This document shows positions 33,975 to 43,755 of a DNA stretch of 64,000 nucleotides, piece by piece; within the stretch, counting starts at the first letter, position 1; each line of letters opens with the position of its first letter. A program made the translations under genes and the position numbers. Under the pieces are notes generated by a model. That model was not told where the DNA came from. It worked only from the letters and a program-made list of their open reading frames with translations, and made no database searches. The DNA comes from Triticum aestivum (taxonomy: Eukaryota > Streptophyta > Magnoliopsida > Poales > Poaceae). The DNA lies in NCBI RefSeq assembly GCF_018294505.1, contig NC_057800.1, forward strand, positions 169,565,703 to 169,629,702. The letters run 5' to 3'.

Positions 33975-34594
33975 AGGCTCTTGCCACTCCTTGTTCCATA
34001 ATCCATCAAATCTTTACCCAAAACTTGAAAACTTCACAACACAAAACTCAAAGTAGAAAATCTCGTGAGCTCCGTTAGCGAAAGAAAACAAAAGACCACT
34101 TCAAGGTACTGTAATGAACTCATTCTTTATTTATATTGGTGTTAAACCTAATGTATTCCAACTTCTCTATGGTTTATAAACAAGTTTACTAACCATAGAT
34201 TCATCAAAATAAGGAAACAACACACGAAAAACAGAATCTGTCAAAAACAGAATAGTCTGTAGTAATCTGTAGCTAGAGCAAGATCTGGAACCCCAAAAAT
34301 TCTAAAATAAATTGCTGGACGTGAGGAATTTATCTATTAATCATCTTCAAAAATAATTAACTAAATATCACTTTCCAAATAAAAATGGCAGCAGTTCTCG
34401 TGAGCGCTAAAGTTTCTGTTTTTACAGCAAGTGTAACAAGACTTTCCCCAAGTCTTCCCAACGGTTCTACTTGGCACAAACACTAATTAAACACAAAAAA
34501 CACAACCAAAACAGAGGCTAGATAATTTATTTATTACTAAACAGGAGCAAAAAGCAAGGAATAAAAATAAAATTGGGTTGCCTCCCAACAAGCG

Positions 34595-36720
34595 CTATCG
34601 TTTAACGCCCCTAGCTAGGCATAACAAGCAAGGATAGATATAGGTATTGCCATCTTTGGTAGGAAATCCATAAGTGGCTCTCATAATAGATTCATAAGGT
34701 AATTTAATTTTATTTCTAGGAAAGTGTTCCATGCCTTTCCTTAATGGAAATTGGAATCTAATATTTCCTTCCTTCATATCAATAATTGCACCAATCGTTC
34801 TAAGGAAAGGTCTACCAAGAATAATAGGACATGAAGGATTGCAATCTATGTCAAGAACAATAAAATCTACGGGCACATAATTCCTATTTGCAACAATAAT
34901 AACATCATTAATTCTTCCCATAGGTTTCTTAATAGTGGAATCCGCAAGGTGCAAGTTTAGAGAGCAATCATCAAAATCACGGAAACCTAACAAATCACAC
35001 AAAGTCTTTGGAATCGTGGAAACACTAGCACCCAAATCACATAAAGCATAGCATTCATGATCTTTAATTTTAATTTTAATAGTTGGTTCCCACTCATCAT
35101 AAAGTTTTCTAGGGATAGAAACTTCCAATTCAAGTTTTTCTTCATAAGATTGCATCAAGGCATCAACGATATGTTTAGTAAACGCTTTATTTTGACTATA
35201 AGCGTGAGGAGAATTTAGCACGGATTGCAACAAGGAAATACAATCAATCAAAGAGCAATTTTCATAGTTAAATTCCTTGAAATCCATAATAGTGGGTTTA
35301 GCAACATCTAGGGTTTTAATTTCTTCAATCCCACTTTTATCAATTTTAGCATCAAGATCAAAAAATTCCGAATTCTTGGAACGCCTTCTAGGTAAAGGTG
35401 GATCATATTCAGTCCCATCATTATCAAGATTCATATTGCAAAACAAAGATTTAATAGGGGACACATCAATAACTTTTAGATCTTCATCTTTATTTTCATA
35501 GGAACTAGAAGAACACGCTCTTATAAAGGCATCTTTCTTAGCACGCATCCTAGCGGTTCTTTCTTTGCACTCATCAATGGAAATTCTCATGGCTTTGAGA
35601 GACTCATTGATATCATGCTTAGGTGGAATAGATCTAAGTTTCAAAGAATCAACATCAAGAGAAATTCTATCAACGTTCCTAGCCAACTCATCAATCTTAA
35701 GCAATTTTTCTTCAATCAAAGCATTAAAATTCTTTTGCGAAGTAATAAATTCTTTAATATTAGATTCAAAATCAGAGGGCATCTTATTATAATTTCCATA
35801 AGAATTGTTGTAGGAATTACCATAATTATTAGAGGGATTACTAGGATAAGGCCTAGGATTGAAATTTCCTCTATATGCGTTGTTACCAAAATTGTTCCTA
35901 CCAACAAATTTCACATCCATAGATTAATTATTATTCTCAATCAAAGTAGACAAGGGCATATCATTTGGATCAGAAGAAACACTCTTACTAGCAAATAATT
36001 TCATAAGTTCGTCCATCTTTCCACTCAAAACATTAATTTCTTCTATCGCATGCACCTTTTTATTAGTAGATCTTTCAGTATGCCATTGAGAATAATTAAC
36101 CATAATATTATCTAGGAGTTTAGTAGCTTCTCCTAAAGTGATTTCCATAAAAGTGCCTCCCGCGGCCGAATCTAAAAGATTTCTAGAAGCAAAATTCAAT
36201 CCGGCATAAAAATTTGTATAATCATCCACAAATTTAAACCATGAGTAGGGCAATTACGTATCATTAGTTTCATTCTCTCCCAAGCTTGTGCAACATGTTC
36301 GTGATCAAGTTGCTTAAAATTCATAATATCATTTCTAAGAGAGATGATCTTAGCGGGAGGAAAATACTTAGAGATAAAAGCATCTTTGCACTTGTTCCAT
36401 GAATCAATACTATTTTTAGGCAAAGACGAAAACCAAGCTTTAGCACGATCTCTAAGCGAAAAAGGAAATAGCTTCAATTTAACAATATCATTATCCACAT
36501 CTTTATTCTTTTGCATAACACACAAATCAACGTAGCTATTTAGACAGGTAGCGGCATCTTCACTAGGAAGGTCGGAAAACGGATCTTTCATGACAAGATT
36601 CAGCAAAGCAGTATTAATTTCACAAGATTCAGCATCGGTAAGAGGAGCAATCAGAGTGCTAATAAAATCATTGTTGTTGGTATTGGTGAAGTCACACAAT
36701 TTAGTGTTATCTTGAGCCAT
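34595..36720 (-). pseudogene. Element B gag-protease, one frameshift and one stop
   Basis: Gag and aspartic protease of a non-autonomous Gypsy element. Gag starts at 36720 (MAQDNTKLCDF, with another ATG just upstream). The capsid region shows LFPFSLRDRAKAWF, then SWNKCKDAFISKYFPPAKI and LDHEHVAQAWERMKLM. A one-base loss in an A/T run near 36215 shifts the frame, and translation resumes in the 36253-35924 block, which ends with an in-frame TAA at 35924. The remaining 441 codons (35920-34595) open with an Asn/Tyr/Gly-rich stretch, continue with a coiled-coil-like Glu/Lys region, then protease: CYALCDLGASVSTIPKTL (Asp-Leu-Gly instead of Asp-Ser/Thr-Gly, which I recall as common in this lineage) and PIILGRPFLRT. 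There is no CCHC knuckle visible. Confidence 0.9.
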
Positions 36721-36933
36721 CATGACAAACAAGCAAACTAACACACAAGCAAACAAAAAGCAAGCGGGCAAAAAGAGGCAAATAGAGAAAGAGAGGGAGG
36801 ATAGAGAGAGAGGGCGAATAAAACGGCAAGGGTGAAGTGGGGGAGAGGAAAACGAGAGGCAAATGGCAAATAATGTAATGCGGGAGATAAGGGTATGTGA
36901 TGGGTACTTGGTATATTGACTTTTGCGTAGACC
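36721..36933 (-). other. Element B untranslated leader
   Basis: The 213 bases between the primer site and gag are pyrimidine-rich on the minus strand; they would hold packaging signals by analogy with other retroelements. No conserved motif was recognised. Confidence 0.6.
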
Positions 36934-36951
36934 TCCCCGGCAACGGCGCCA
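36934..36951 (-). other. Element B primer binding site
   Basis: On the minus strand TGGCGCCGTTGCCGGGGA, 11 bases after the 5' LTR end; it is the canonical Asp-type site of Athila and related Gypsy elements. Confidence 0.92.
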
Positions 36952-36962
36952 GAAATCCTTCT

Positions 36963-38540
36963 TGCTACCTCTTGAGCACTGCGTTGGTTTTCCCCAAAGA
37001 GGAAGGGATGATGCAGCAAAGTAGCGTAAGTATTTCCCTCAGTTTTTGAGAACCAAGGTATCAATCCAGTAGGAGGCTACGCGCGAGTCCCTCGCACCTG
37101 CACAAAACAAATAAATCCTCGCAACCAACGCGATAAGGGGTTGTCAATCCCTACACGGCCACTTACGAGAGTGAGATCTGATAGATATGATAAGATAATA
37201 TTTTTGGTATTTTTGTGATAAAGATGCAAAGTAAAAGTAAAAAGCAAAGGAAATAACTAAGTAGTAGGAGATTAATATGATGAAGATAGACCCGGGGGCC
37301 ATAGGTTTCACTAGTGGCTTCTCTCAAGAGCATAAGTATTCTACGGTGGGTGAACAAATTACTATTGAGCAATTGACAGAATTGAGCATAGTTATGAGAA
37401 TATCTAGGTATGATCATGTATATAGGCATCACGTCCGAGACAAGTAGACCGACTCCTGCCTGCATCTACTACTATTACTCCACTCATCGACCGCTATCCA
37501 GCATGCATCTAGAGTATTAAGTTAATGAAAACAAAGTAACACCTTAAGCATGATGACATGATGTAGAGGGATAAACTCATGCAATATGATGAAAACCCCA
37601 TCTTGTTATCCTCGATGGCAACAATACAATAGGTGCCTTGCTGCCCCTACTGTCACTGGGAAAGGACACCGCAAGATTGAATGCAAAGCTAAGCACTTCT
37701 CCCATTGCAAGAAAGATCAATCTAGTAGGACAAACCAAACTGATAATTCGAAGAGACTTGCAAAGATAACCAATCATACATAAAAGAATTCAGAGAAGAT
37801 TCAAATATTGTTCATAGATAGACTTGATCATGAACCCACAATTCATCGGTCTCAACAAACACACCGCAAAAAGAAGATTACATCGAATAGTTCTCCACAA
37901 GAGAGGGGGAGAACATTGTATTGAGACCCAAAAAAAGAGAAGAAGCCATCTAGGTACTAACTATGGACCCGTAGGTCTGAGGTGAACTACTCACACTTCA
38001 TCGAGGGGCTATGGTGTTGATGTAGAAGCCCTCCGTAATCGATGCCCCCTCCAGCGGAGCTCCGGAACAGGCCCCAAGATGGGATCTCGTGGATACAGAA
38101 AGTTACGGCGGTGGAATTAGGGTTTTGGCTCCGTATCTGATCGTTCGGGGGAACGTAGGTATACATAGGAGGAAGGAGTACGTCAGTGGAGCAACATGGG
38201 GCCCACGAGGGTGGAGGGCACGCCGGGGGGGGGGGGTAGGCGCGCCCCCTACCTCGTGGCCTCCTCTTTTGTGTCTTGACATAGGGTCCAAGTCTCCTGG
38301 GTCTTGTTCGTTGAGAAAATCACGTTCCCGAAGGTTTCATTCCGTTTGGACTCTGTTTGATATTCCTTTTCTTCGAAACCCTAAAACAGGCAAAAAACAG
38401 CAATTCTGGGCTGGGCCTCCGGTTAATAGGTTAGTCCGGAAAATAATATAAAAGTGGATAATAAAGCCCAATAATGTCTAAAACAGTAGATAATATAGCA
38501 TGGAGCAATCAAAAATTATAGATACGTTGGAGGCGTATCA
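36963..38540 (-). repeat. Element B 5' LTR (1578 bp)
   Basis: On the plus strand TGCTACCTCTTGAGCACTGC to GAGGCGTATCA. It is nearly the same as 30235-31825, with scattered substitutions and small indels; the TATATATA box of the other copy is altered here to TATACATA (38160s). Confidence 0.92.
38203..38259. repeat. GC-rich palindrome in element B 5' LTR
   Basis: CCACGAGGGTGGAGGGCACG pairs with GCGCGCCCCCTACCTCGTGG around a poly(G) loop. Confidence 0.7.
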
Positions 38541-38545
38541 AGAAT
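38541..38545. repeat. Target-site duplication of element B, right
   Basis: AGAAT, identical to 30230-30234. Confidence 0.93.
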
Positions 38546-38621
38546 ATAATAGTCATACGTCTTTGAAAGGTAGCAGGTGCATTACATAAACCAAAAGGCA
38601 TACATCTATAAGCAAAGGTAC
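38541..38621 (-). pseudogene. Element A reverse transcriptase, upstream fragment
   Basis: The minus strand encodes TFAYRCMPFGLCNAPATFQ, the reverse transcriptase block just upstream of the catalytic MDD box seen at 30197. The two pieces are separated by element B. The fragment stops at 38621, where the LTR of element C begins, so the fingers region of the enzyme lies beyond element C outside the window. Confidence 0.88.
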
Positions 38622-39169
38622 TGATGAGGCTATGTACCTAGGGTAGAGTCATAGGCCTGACCTAGACACCCTCCCCTAGGACATCACCTTAAAGTCAGAA
38701 GCGTTCAAGAGATACCATCATCCACTCGACAGAAGTATTCCACTCGGAAGACTCAATGTCACTCGACCATAGCAATAATCACTCGACAACAGAAGATCGA
38801 AAGCCACTCTGAACAGCAACGGTCAGACGTTTACTCTATAGACTTAATGGTCATTTATGTCACTTTATAGCTAGCGTTACCAGAAACGCCCCATCTTTAT
38901 GTACCTTAAAACCCTGTGTAACTGAGGGCAGGAGGGGCTTGGCGAACTCTATATAAGCCACCCTCTCCTCAGGGACAAGGGTTCACACCCCCTGTAACAC
39001 CACACACATATAATCCAGTCGACCGCCTCCGGGCACCGATACGTAGGGCTATTACTTCCACCGTGAAGGGCCTGAACTCGTAAATCTTGTGTGTACAACT
39101 TCGCCATAGCTGGGATCTTGCCTCCTCATACCTACCCCCCATTCTACTGTCAGTCCTAGAACCACGACA
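38622..39169 (+). repeat. Element C 5' LTR (548 bp)
   Basis: Runs from TGATGAGGCTATGTACC to CCTAGAACCACGACA and is followed by the primer site. Flanking GGTAC (38617-38621) would be the left target duplication; its partner is not in view. A TATA box is at 38950. Confidence 0.85.
38950..38957 (+). promoter_or_regulatory. TATA box of element C LTR
   Basis: TATATAAG in CTCTATATAAGCCACCC, about 220 bases before the LTR end, as expected for the U3/R promoter. Confidence 0.65.
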
Positions 39170-39170
39170 G

Positions 39171-39188
39171 TTGGCGCCCACCGTGGGG
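39171..39188 (+). other. Element C primer binding site
   Basis: TTGGCGCCCACCGTGGGG lies two bases after the LTR end; this sequence is commonly seen at this position in grass Tat-type Gypsy elements. Confidence 0.75.
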
Positions 39189-39242
39189 CAGGTGTCTTAG
39201 CGACTTTTTGGTGAAGTTGCAATTTTTCCGATTCCCATCATC

Positions 39243-41380
39243 ATGGTTTCCGGCGGTGGATTGGCTGAGGGCCGCGAGATCCATCTCGGCGCACTCGTCT
39301 TCATTGCCGATGACTCCGCCTGGCTTCAGGAAGCTCCCCTCGATGTCGAGGCGCTCCCCGTCCGCGGGGTGACGCACTTTCGTGCGTGCGCTCGCGGCGT
39401 CCTTCTCTGACAGCCGTCGACCCAGTATCGGTCGGCTCCCGTGGTGTCCTCGCTCCCTGCTGTTCACCGACGCAAGCGATCTGGTCAGTCGCGGCTTCAG
39501 CGGTGGGTGAAACACGCGGTGGCCCGTCAGTCGGCCACCCCACAAGTCACGACAATCGAGCCTGACAAAACTCTCTATGGCCTATTCGACTGGCTCCGTT
39601 GAGACCGCATCCGAATGCGATAGCAGCGATCCTGCGGCCGAAGTCTTGATGGTCGACGGACCATGTAGTCCTCCTAGATTCCTCCGCGACGACAGCGATG
39701 ATGGTGGCGGCGATCCGTCACACGTCCACGAGGAGTACCGCCCCGAACCCTTTTCTTCGCAGCAAAGGGAAGAGCTTCGCCGCTGCAACATGGACGCGCT
39801 ACACAGGCCCATCGTTGGGGAAACCTCTGAGGCCCGGGCCTTGGAGCAGGCGCGCCTGGCCAACTTGGCTGAGCGCACTCGACTTGAGAACCTTCAGCGT
39901 GCACTCGACGAGCGTGCTCGGCAGCGAGTTCCTGAGTCCAGTCGACGACAACTTTTTCCGCCTCAACCTCAGGTATACTGCACTCCGATTTAAAATCTCA
40001 GAGCTGCAGCCCGTATAGCAGAGTCAATTCAGCCTTCCCAGTCGAAGGCTGGTAGAGGATTGATGCAGATCCGGGCATTACTCCGGGTAGCAGGAGAGCA
40101 GAACACAGCAGTGTCTCAATCACGGAATAGGATTCATAGCAGATCTGTGATGGCAGATACAGTTCAGTCGGCCCATAGCCCAAGATCGCCCCCGCGGCGT
40201 GAGGGACGTGGGCACTGGCAGGATCAGTACAGAAACCACTGGCAGTATGATCACCGACTCGTCCGTGATGACCGTCGTCGAATGCCCACACCTCCTCCAA
40301 GGAGTGGATCATATGTGCCTCGGCAATATGATAACATATGCCCTCACAGTGGCGAGCGAAGAATACCAGTCGACCCAAGGGAGCCTAGCTTTGATGCGAG
40401 ATCTATTCTCATTCAAGGTCTAGTTGACAGGAACAGAGCACACAGGGAGGGCCTTGACGGAGATCACTCGACTGGCAGCAGAGTTCATGTTTCAGGTCCA
40501 GAGTGTTTCAACAGAGCCATCAGAGCCGCGGTGATTCCTCCCAACTTCAGGTTGGCGACTAGAGTCAGCAAGTTCACTGGTGAGTCCAAACCTGACACTT
40601 GGCTTGAGGATTACCGAGTGGCTGTGTAGATTGGTGGTGGCAATGATGAAGTGGCCATGAAGCATCTTCCTCTAATGTTGGAAGGTTCAGCTAGAGTGTG
40701 GTTGACTCAGTTAGCGCCAGGCAGTATATTCAGTTGGGAAGAACTTGCCCGAGTGTTTGTTAGAACTTTTGAGGGTACTTGCAAGCGACCAACAGGGTTA
40801 ACAGAATTGCAGCATTGCGTGCAAAAACCGAATGAGACTCTGAGAGATTACATTCAGAGGTGGACCACTTTGCATCACACAGTGGAAAATGTATCCCGGC
40901 ATCAAGTAGTATGTGCCTTCAAGGAGGGCGTTAAATATGTCTCTGACTCGGATGATGGAAATAGCCACTCGGTATGCTAACGGAGAAGAAGAAGATCGAC
41001 TCCGCAGTGGAAAGAGCAAACCAGTCGGCCAGGACACCGGTGGAGGCAATTCCAATCGGAAATAGAAGCGTAAACCTGATCCTGCAGGACCTGGTGAAAC
41101 TGCGGCAGTGATTCAAGGAAAGTTTAAAGAGAAACCTACGGGGCCCTGGGCCCCCAAGAAAGTGAAAGATCAAGGCGGAAATGATGTGTTGGATTTACCA
41201 TGTCACATTCACACCAAGAAGGATGAAGAAGGCAATCTAATTTATCCTTAGAATTCCACTCGACAGTGTCGGGTTCTGATCGAGCAATTCCGAGAGAAAC
41301 AACCTAATGAGAAGGAAAAGGAATCAGACAAGGATGAGGACAAAGAGGAAGATGATGGTTTTCCCAATGTCAATTCCACC
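39243..41380 (+). pseudogene. Element C gag, several stops and frameshifts
   Basis: Capsid polyprotein. The likely start is the ATG at 39243 (MVSGGGLAEGREIHLG), 55 bases after the primer site. The frame is broken by a stop near 39408, an indel near 39590 (the downstream block has SVETASECDSSDPAAE), a frame change near 40000, a TAG at about 40627, a small deletion and frame change near 40940, and later stops near 41063 and 41250. The central capsid block is clear: SKFTGESKPDTWLEDYRVAV, then LPLMLEGSARVWLTQL and LRDYIQRWTTLHHTVENV, typical of Tat-type gag. The C-terminal part is Lys/Glu-rich with a partial CHIH zinc-like stretch (LPCHIHTKKDEEG). Confidence 0.85.
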
Positions 41381-42169
41381 CTAGTGAATTTTGCTGATGT
41401 TGGGAGCAAAAGTCGACTAAAAGTGATCAATAGAGAAGTGAATATGGTTGCTCCAGCAACGACAACATACCTGAAGTGGTCACAAACAGCTATCATGTTT
41501 GACCAGTCTGATCACCCTGCTCGCATAGCCACTCCAGGGAGGCAAGTGTTGGTGGTCGACCTAGTTGTTGGAGGTACTCGATTGACCAAAGTGTTGATGG
41601 ATGGTGGTAGTGGTTTGAAGATTCTTTACGTTGAAACCTTGAAAGGGATGGGCATTCAGATGTCCAAACTTAGTGAGAGCAACATGAGCTTTCACAGCGT
41701 CATCCCTGGCAGGAAGGCTGAGTCACTCGGCCAGATAACCCTGGACGTGGTTTTCGGTGATTCAAAGAATTACCGTACGAAAAAGTTGGCATTTGAAGTA
41801 GTGGATTTCCAGAGTGCTTATCATGCTATTTTGGGGAGGCCTGCATACGCGCGCTTTATGGCTCGACCATGTTACGTGTATCTCAACTTGAAAATGCCTG
41901 GCCCCAGAGGACTGATCACGGTCATTGGCAATCGGCAGAAGGCAGAGGAATGCTTCCAGAAGGGTTCCAAAATTGCCGATGCACAAATGGCAGCAGTTGA
42001 AATGCAAGAGTATCAGAAAAATGCAGATCCAAGTGATTTGTTGCGAGCCAAGAAGCCTGCCACAGATTCTGCATTCCAGTCGTCCGGAGAAACAAAGCCG
42101 ATTCATATTCACCCGACCGATCCTAATGCTGCTCCTACTCATATCTCAATGTCACTCGACAGCAAATAG
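41381..42169 (+). pseudogene. Element C aspartic protease
   Basis: A 261-codon open stretch (41384-42169) with the protease active site VLMDGGSGL at about 41590-41620. The Asp-Gly-Gly-Ser form is standard for Tat elements in place of Asp-Ser/Thr-Gly. Further on is AYHAILGRPAYARFMA, the second conserved protease block. The frame ends at a stop immediately before the reverse transcriptase block (EEALIQFLRENWDIFAW). Confidence 0.85.
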
Positions 42170-43540
42170 GAAGAAGCGCTCATCCAGTTCCTCCGTGAGA
42201 ACTGGGACATCTTTGCATGGAAACCTTCTGACATGCCGGGTGTACCCAAGGGACTAGCTGAGCACCGTTTGCGAGTCGACCCGTAAGTGAAGCCAGTCAA
42301 GGAACATCTTAGACAGTCTGCCGTACAGAAGAGAAAGGCAATTGACAAGGAAGTGGCTCGGCTCCTAGCAGCTGAGTTCATCCGCGAGATTTACCACTCC
42401 GAGTGGCTCGCCAATGTTGTCATGGTCCCTAAGAAGGACGATTCACTTTGTATGTGCATTGACTTCAAGCATATCAATCGGGCCTGCCCGAAAGATCATT
42501 TCCCTCTCCCCCGTATCGACCAAATCGTCGACTCGACTGCGGGGTGTGAGCGTTTGTCTTTTCTAGACGCCTATTCCGGGTATCATCAGATCTAACTGTA
42601 TGGACCCGATGAGATAAAAACAGCTTTCATCACTCCATTCGGGTGCTTTTGTTATGTCACCATGCCATTTGGTCTCAAGAATGCTGGTGCCACATTTATG
42701 AGGATGATTCAGAAGTGCCTGCTCACTCAAATCAGTCGGAATGTGGAAGCATATATGGCGACATGGTGGTCAAGTCGCGTAAAGGTTCCGACCTGTTGAC
42801 TGACCTCGCTGAAACCTTTGCCAACCTAAGAAGGTATGATATCAAGCTTAATCCATCGAAATGCACATTCAGAGTTCCAGGAGGAAAGTTACTCGGTTTC
42901 CTCGTTTCCGAACAAGGGATCGACGCCAACCCAGAGAAAGTTGGGGCCATACTCCGGATGAAACGCCCTGTGCATGTGCATGACGTTCAGAAGTTTACTG
43001 GTTGTTTGGCTGCCTTGAGTCGATTCATCTCTCGCCTCGATGAAAATGCATTGCCTCTTTACCGACTGATGAAGAAATCTGATAAGTTCAAGTGGACTCT
43101 TGAAGCTGATGCAGCGTTTGCAGAGCTCAAACCCCTGCTTTCCACCCAGCCGGTGCTTGCTGCCCCAATCAGCAAAGAGCCTTTACTGCTTTGTATTGCA
43201 TCCACTGGACAAATTGTCAGTACAGTACTTACGGTCGAGCAGGAAGAAGAAGGAAAAACCTATAAAGTTCAGAGCCCAGTGTACTATATTTCTGAAGTCT
43301 TGACTCCATCCAAGCAAAGATATCCACATTATCAAAAGCTTGTTTATGGAATTTACATGACCACGAAGAAGGTTGCACATTATTTCTCTGATCACTCCAT
43401 TATAGTCATCAGCGACGCACCATTGTCAGAAATTCTAAACAACAGAGATGCAACTGGTCAAGTGGCAAAGTGGGGATTGAACTCCTTCCCTTGGATATCA
43501 AGTTTGAGGCAAAGAAAGCTATCAAGTCCCAGGCAATAGC
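42170..43540 (+). pseudogene. Element C reverse transcriptase and RNase H
   Basis: Early blocks: WDIFAWKPSDMPGV, then KDDSLCMCIDFKHINRACPK and SFLDAYSGYHQI (about 42410-42595). Stops occur near 42283 and 42595. The catalytic YMDD box (42748-42765) is destroyed by a one-base loss that shifts the frame from there on. The following 298-codon frame (42643-43539) has KLNPSKCTFRVPGGKLLGF and KFTGCLAALSRFISRL, then the RNase H region up to SDAPLSEILNNRDATGQ. Another frame change near 43470 leads to the second RNase H. Confidence 0.88.
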
Positions 43541-43755
43541 AGATTTCCTCGCTGAGTGGATCGAGCAGCAACAACCGACTCAGATTCACTCGGAGCATTG
43601 GGCCATGTTCTTTGATGGATCCAAGATGCTGAACGGTTCTGGTGCTAGGGTGGTAGTGGTATCCCCTCGAGGATTCAGACTCAGCTATGTTCTTCAGATC
43701 CATTTTGATTCCTCCAACAACGAAGCTGAATATGAAGCACTTCTGTACGGGTTGC
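43541..43755 (+). pseudogene. Element C second RNase H, first part
   Basis: Encodes WAMFFDGSKMLNGSGA, with the first catalytic Asp, and SSNNEAEYEALLYGL, with the Glu, of an archaeal-type RNase H. It breaks at 43755, where solo LTR D is inserted after GTTGC, and resumes at 47975. Confidence 0.88.
43751..43755. repeat. Target-site duplication of solo LTR D, left
   Basis: GTTGC, repeated at 47975-47979. Confidence 0.88.

Larger units (their letters stand above)
31841..34594 (-). mobile_element. Element B long noncoding spacer
   Basis: About 2.75 kb that replaces pol. ORFs do not exceed 95 codons and show no retroelement motif. Two extra copies of the purine tract (33905-33919 and 33960-33974) lie near its upstream end, followed by AT-rich DNA to the 3' tract. 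No reverse transcriptase or integrase relic was seen. Confidence 0.7.
30235..38540 (-). mobile_element. Element B: complete non-autonomous Gypsy retrotransposon, 8306 bp
   Basis: Two LTRs (30235-31825 and 36963-38540), a primer site, a purine tract and a perfect 5-bp target duplication define the full element on the minus strand. Coding capacity is limited to gag and protease (34595-36720). Reverse transcriptase, RNase H and integrase are absent, so the element must have used proteins in trans, plausibly from a Fatima/Sabrina-like autonomous partner with the same LTR start (TGATACGTCTCCAACGTATC). By eye the LTRs differ at roughly 3 percent in the first 300 bases I aligned, pointing to a moderately young insertion. 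Confidence 0.92.

Noticed and set aside
42643..42760. Start of the 298-codon ORF as a true gene start
   Set aside because: The first 38 or so codons are the wrong frame of reverse transcriptase; the genuine frame is joined only after the indel in the catalytic box.
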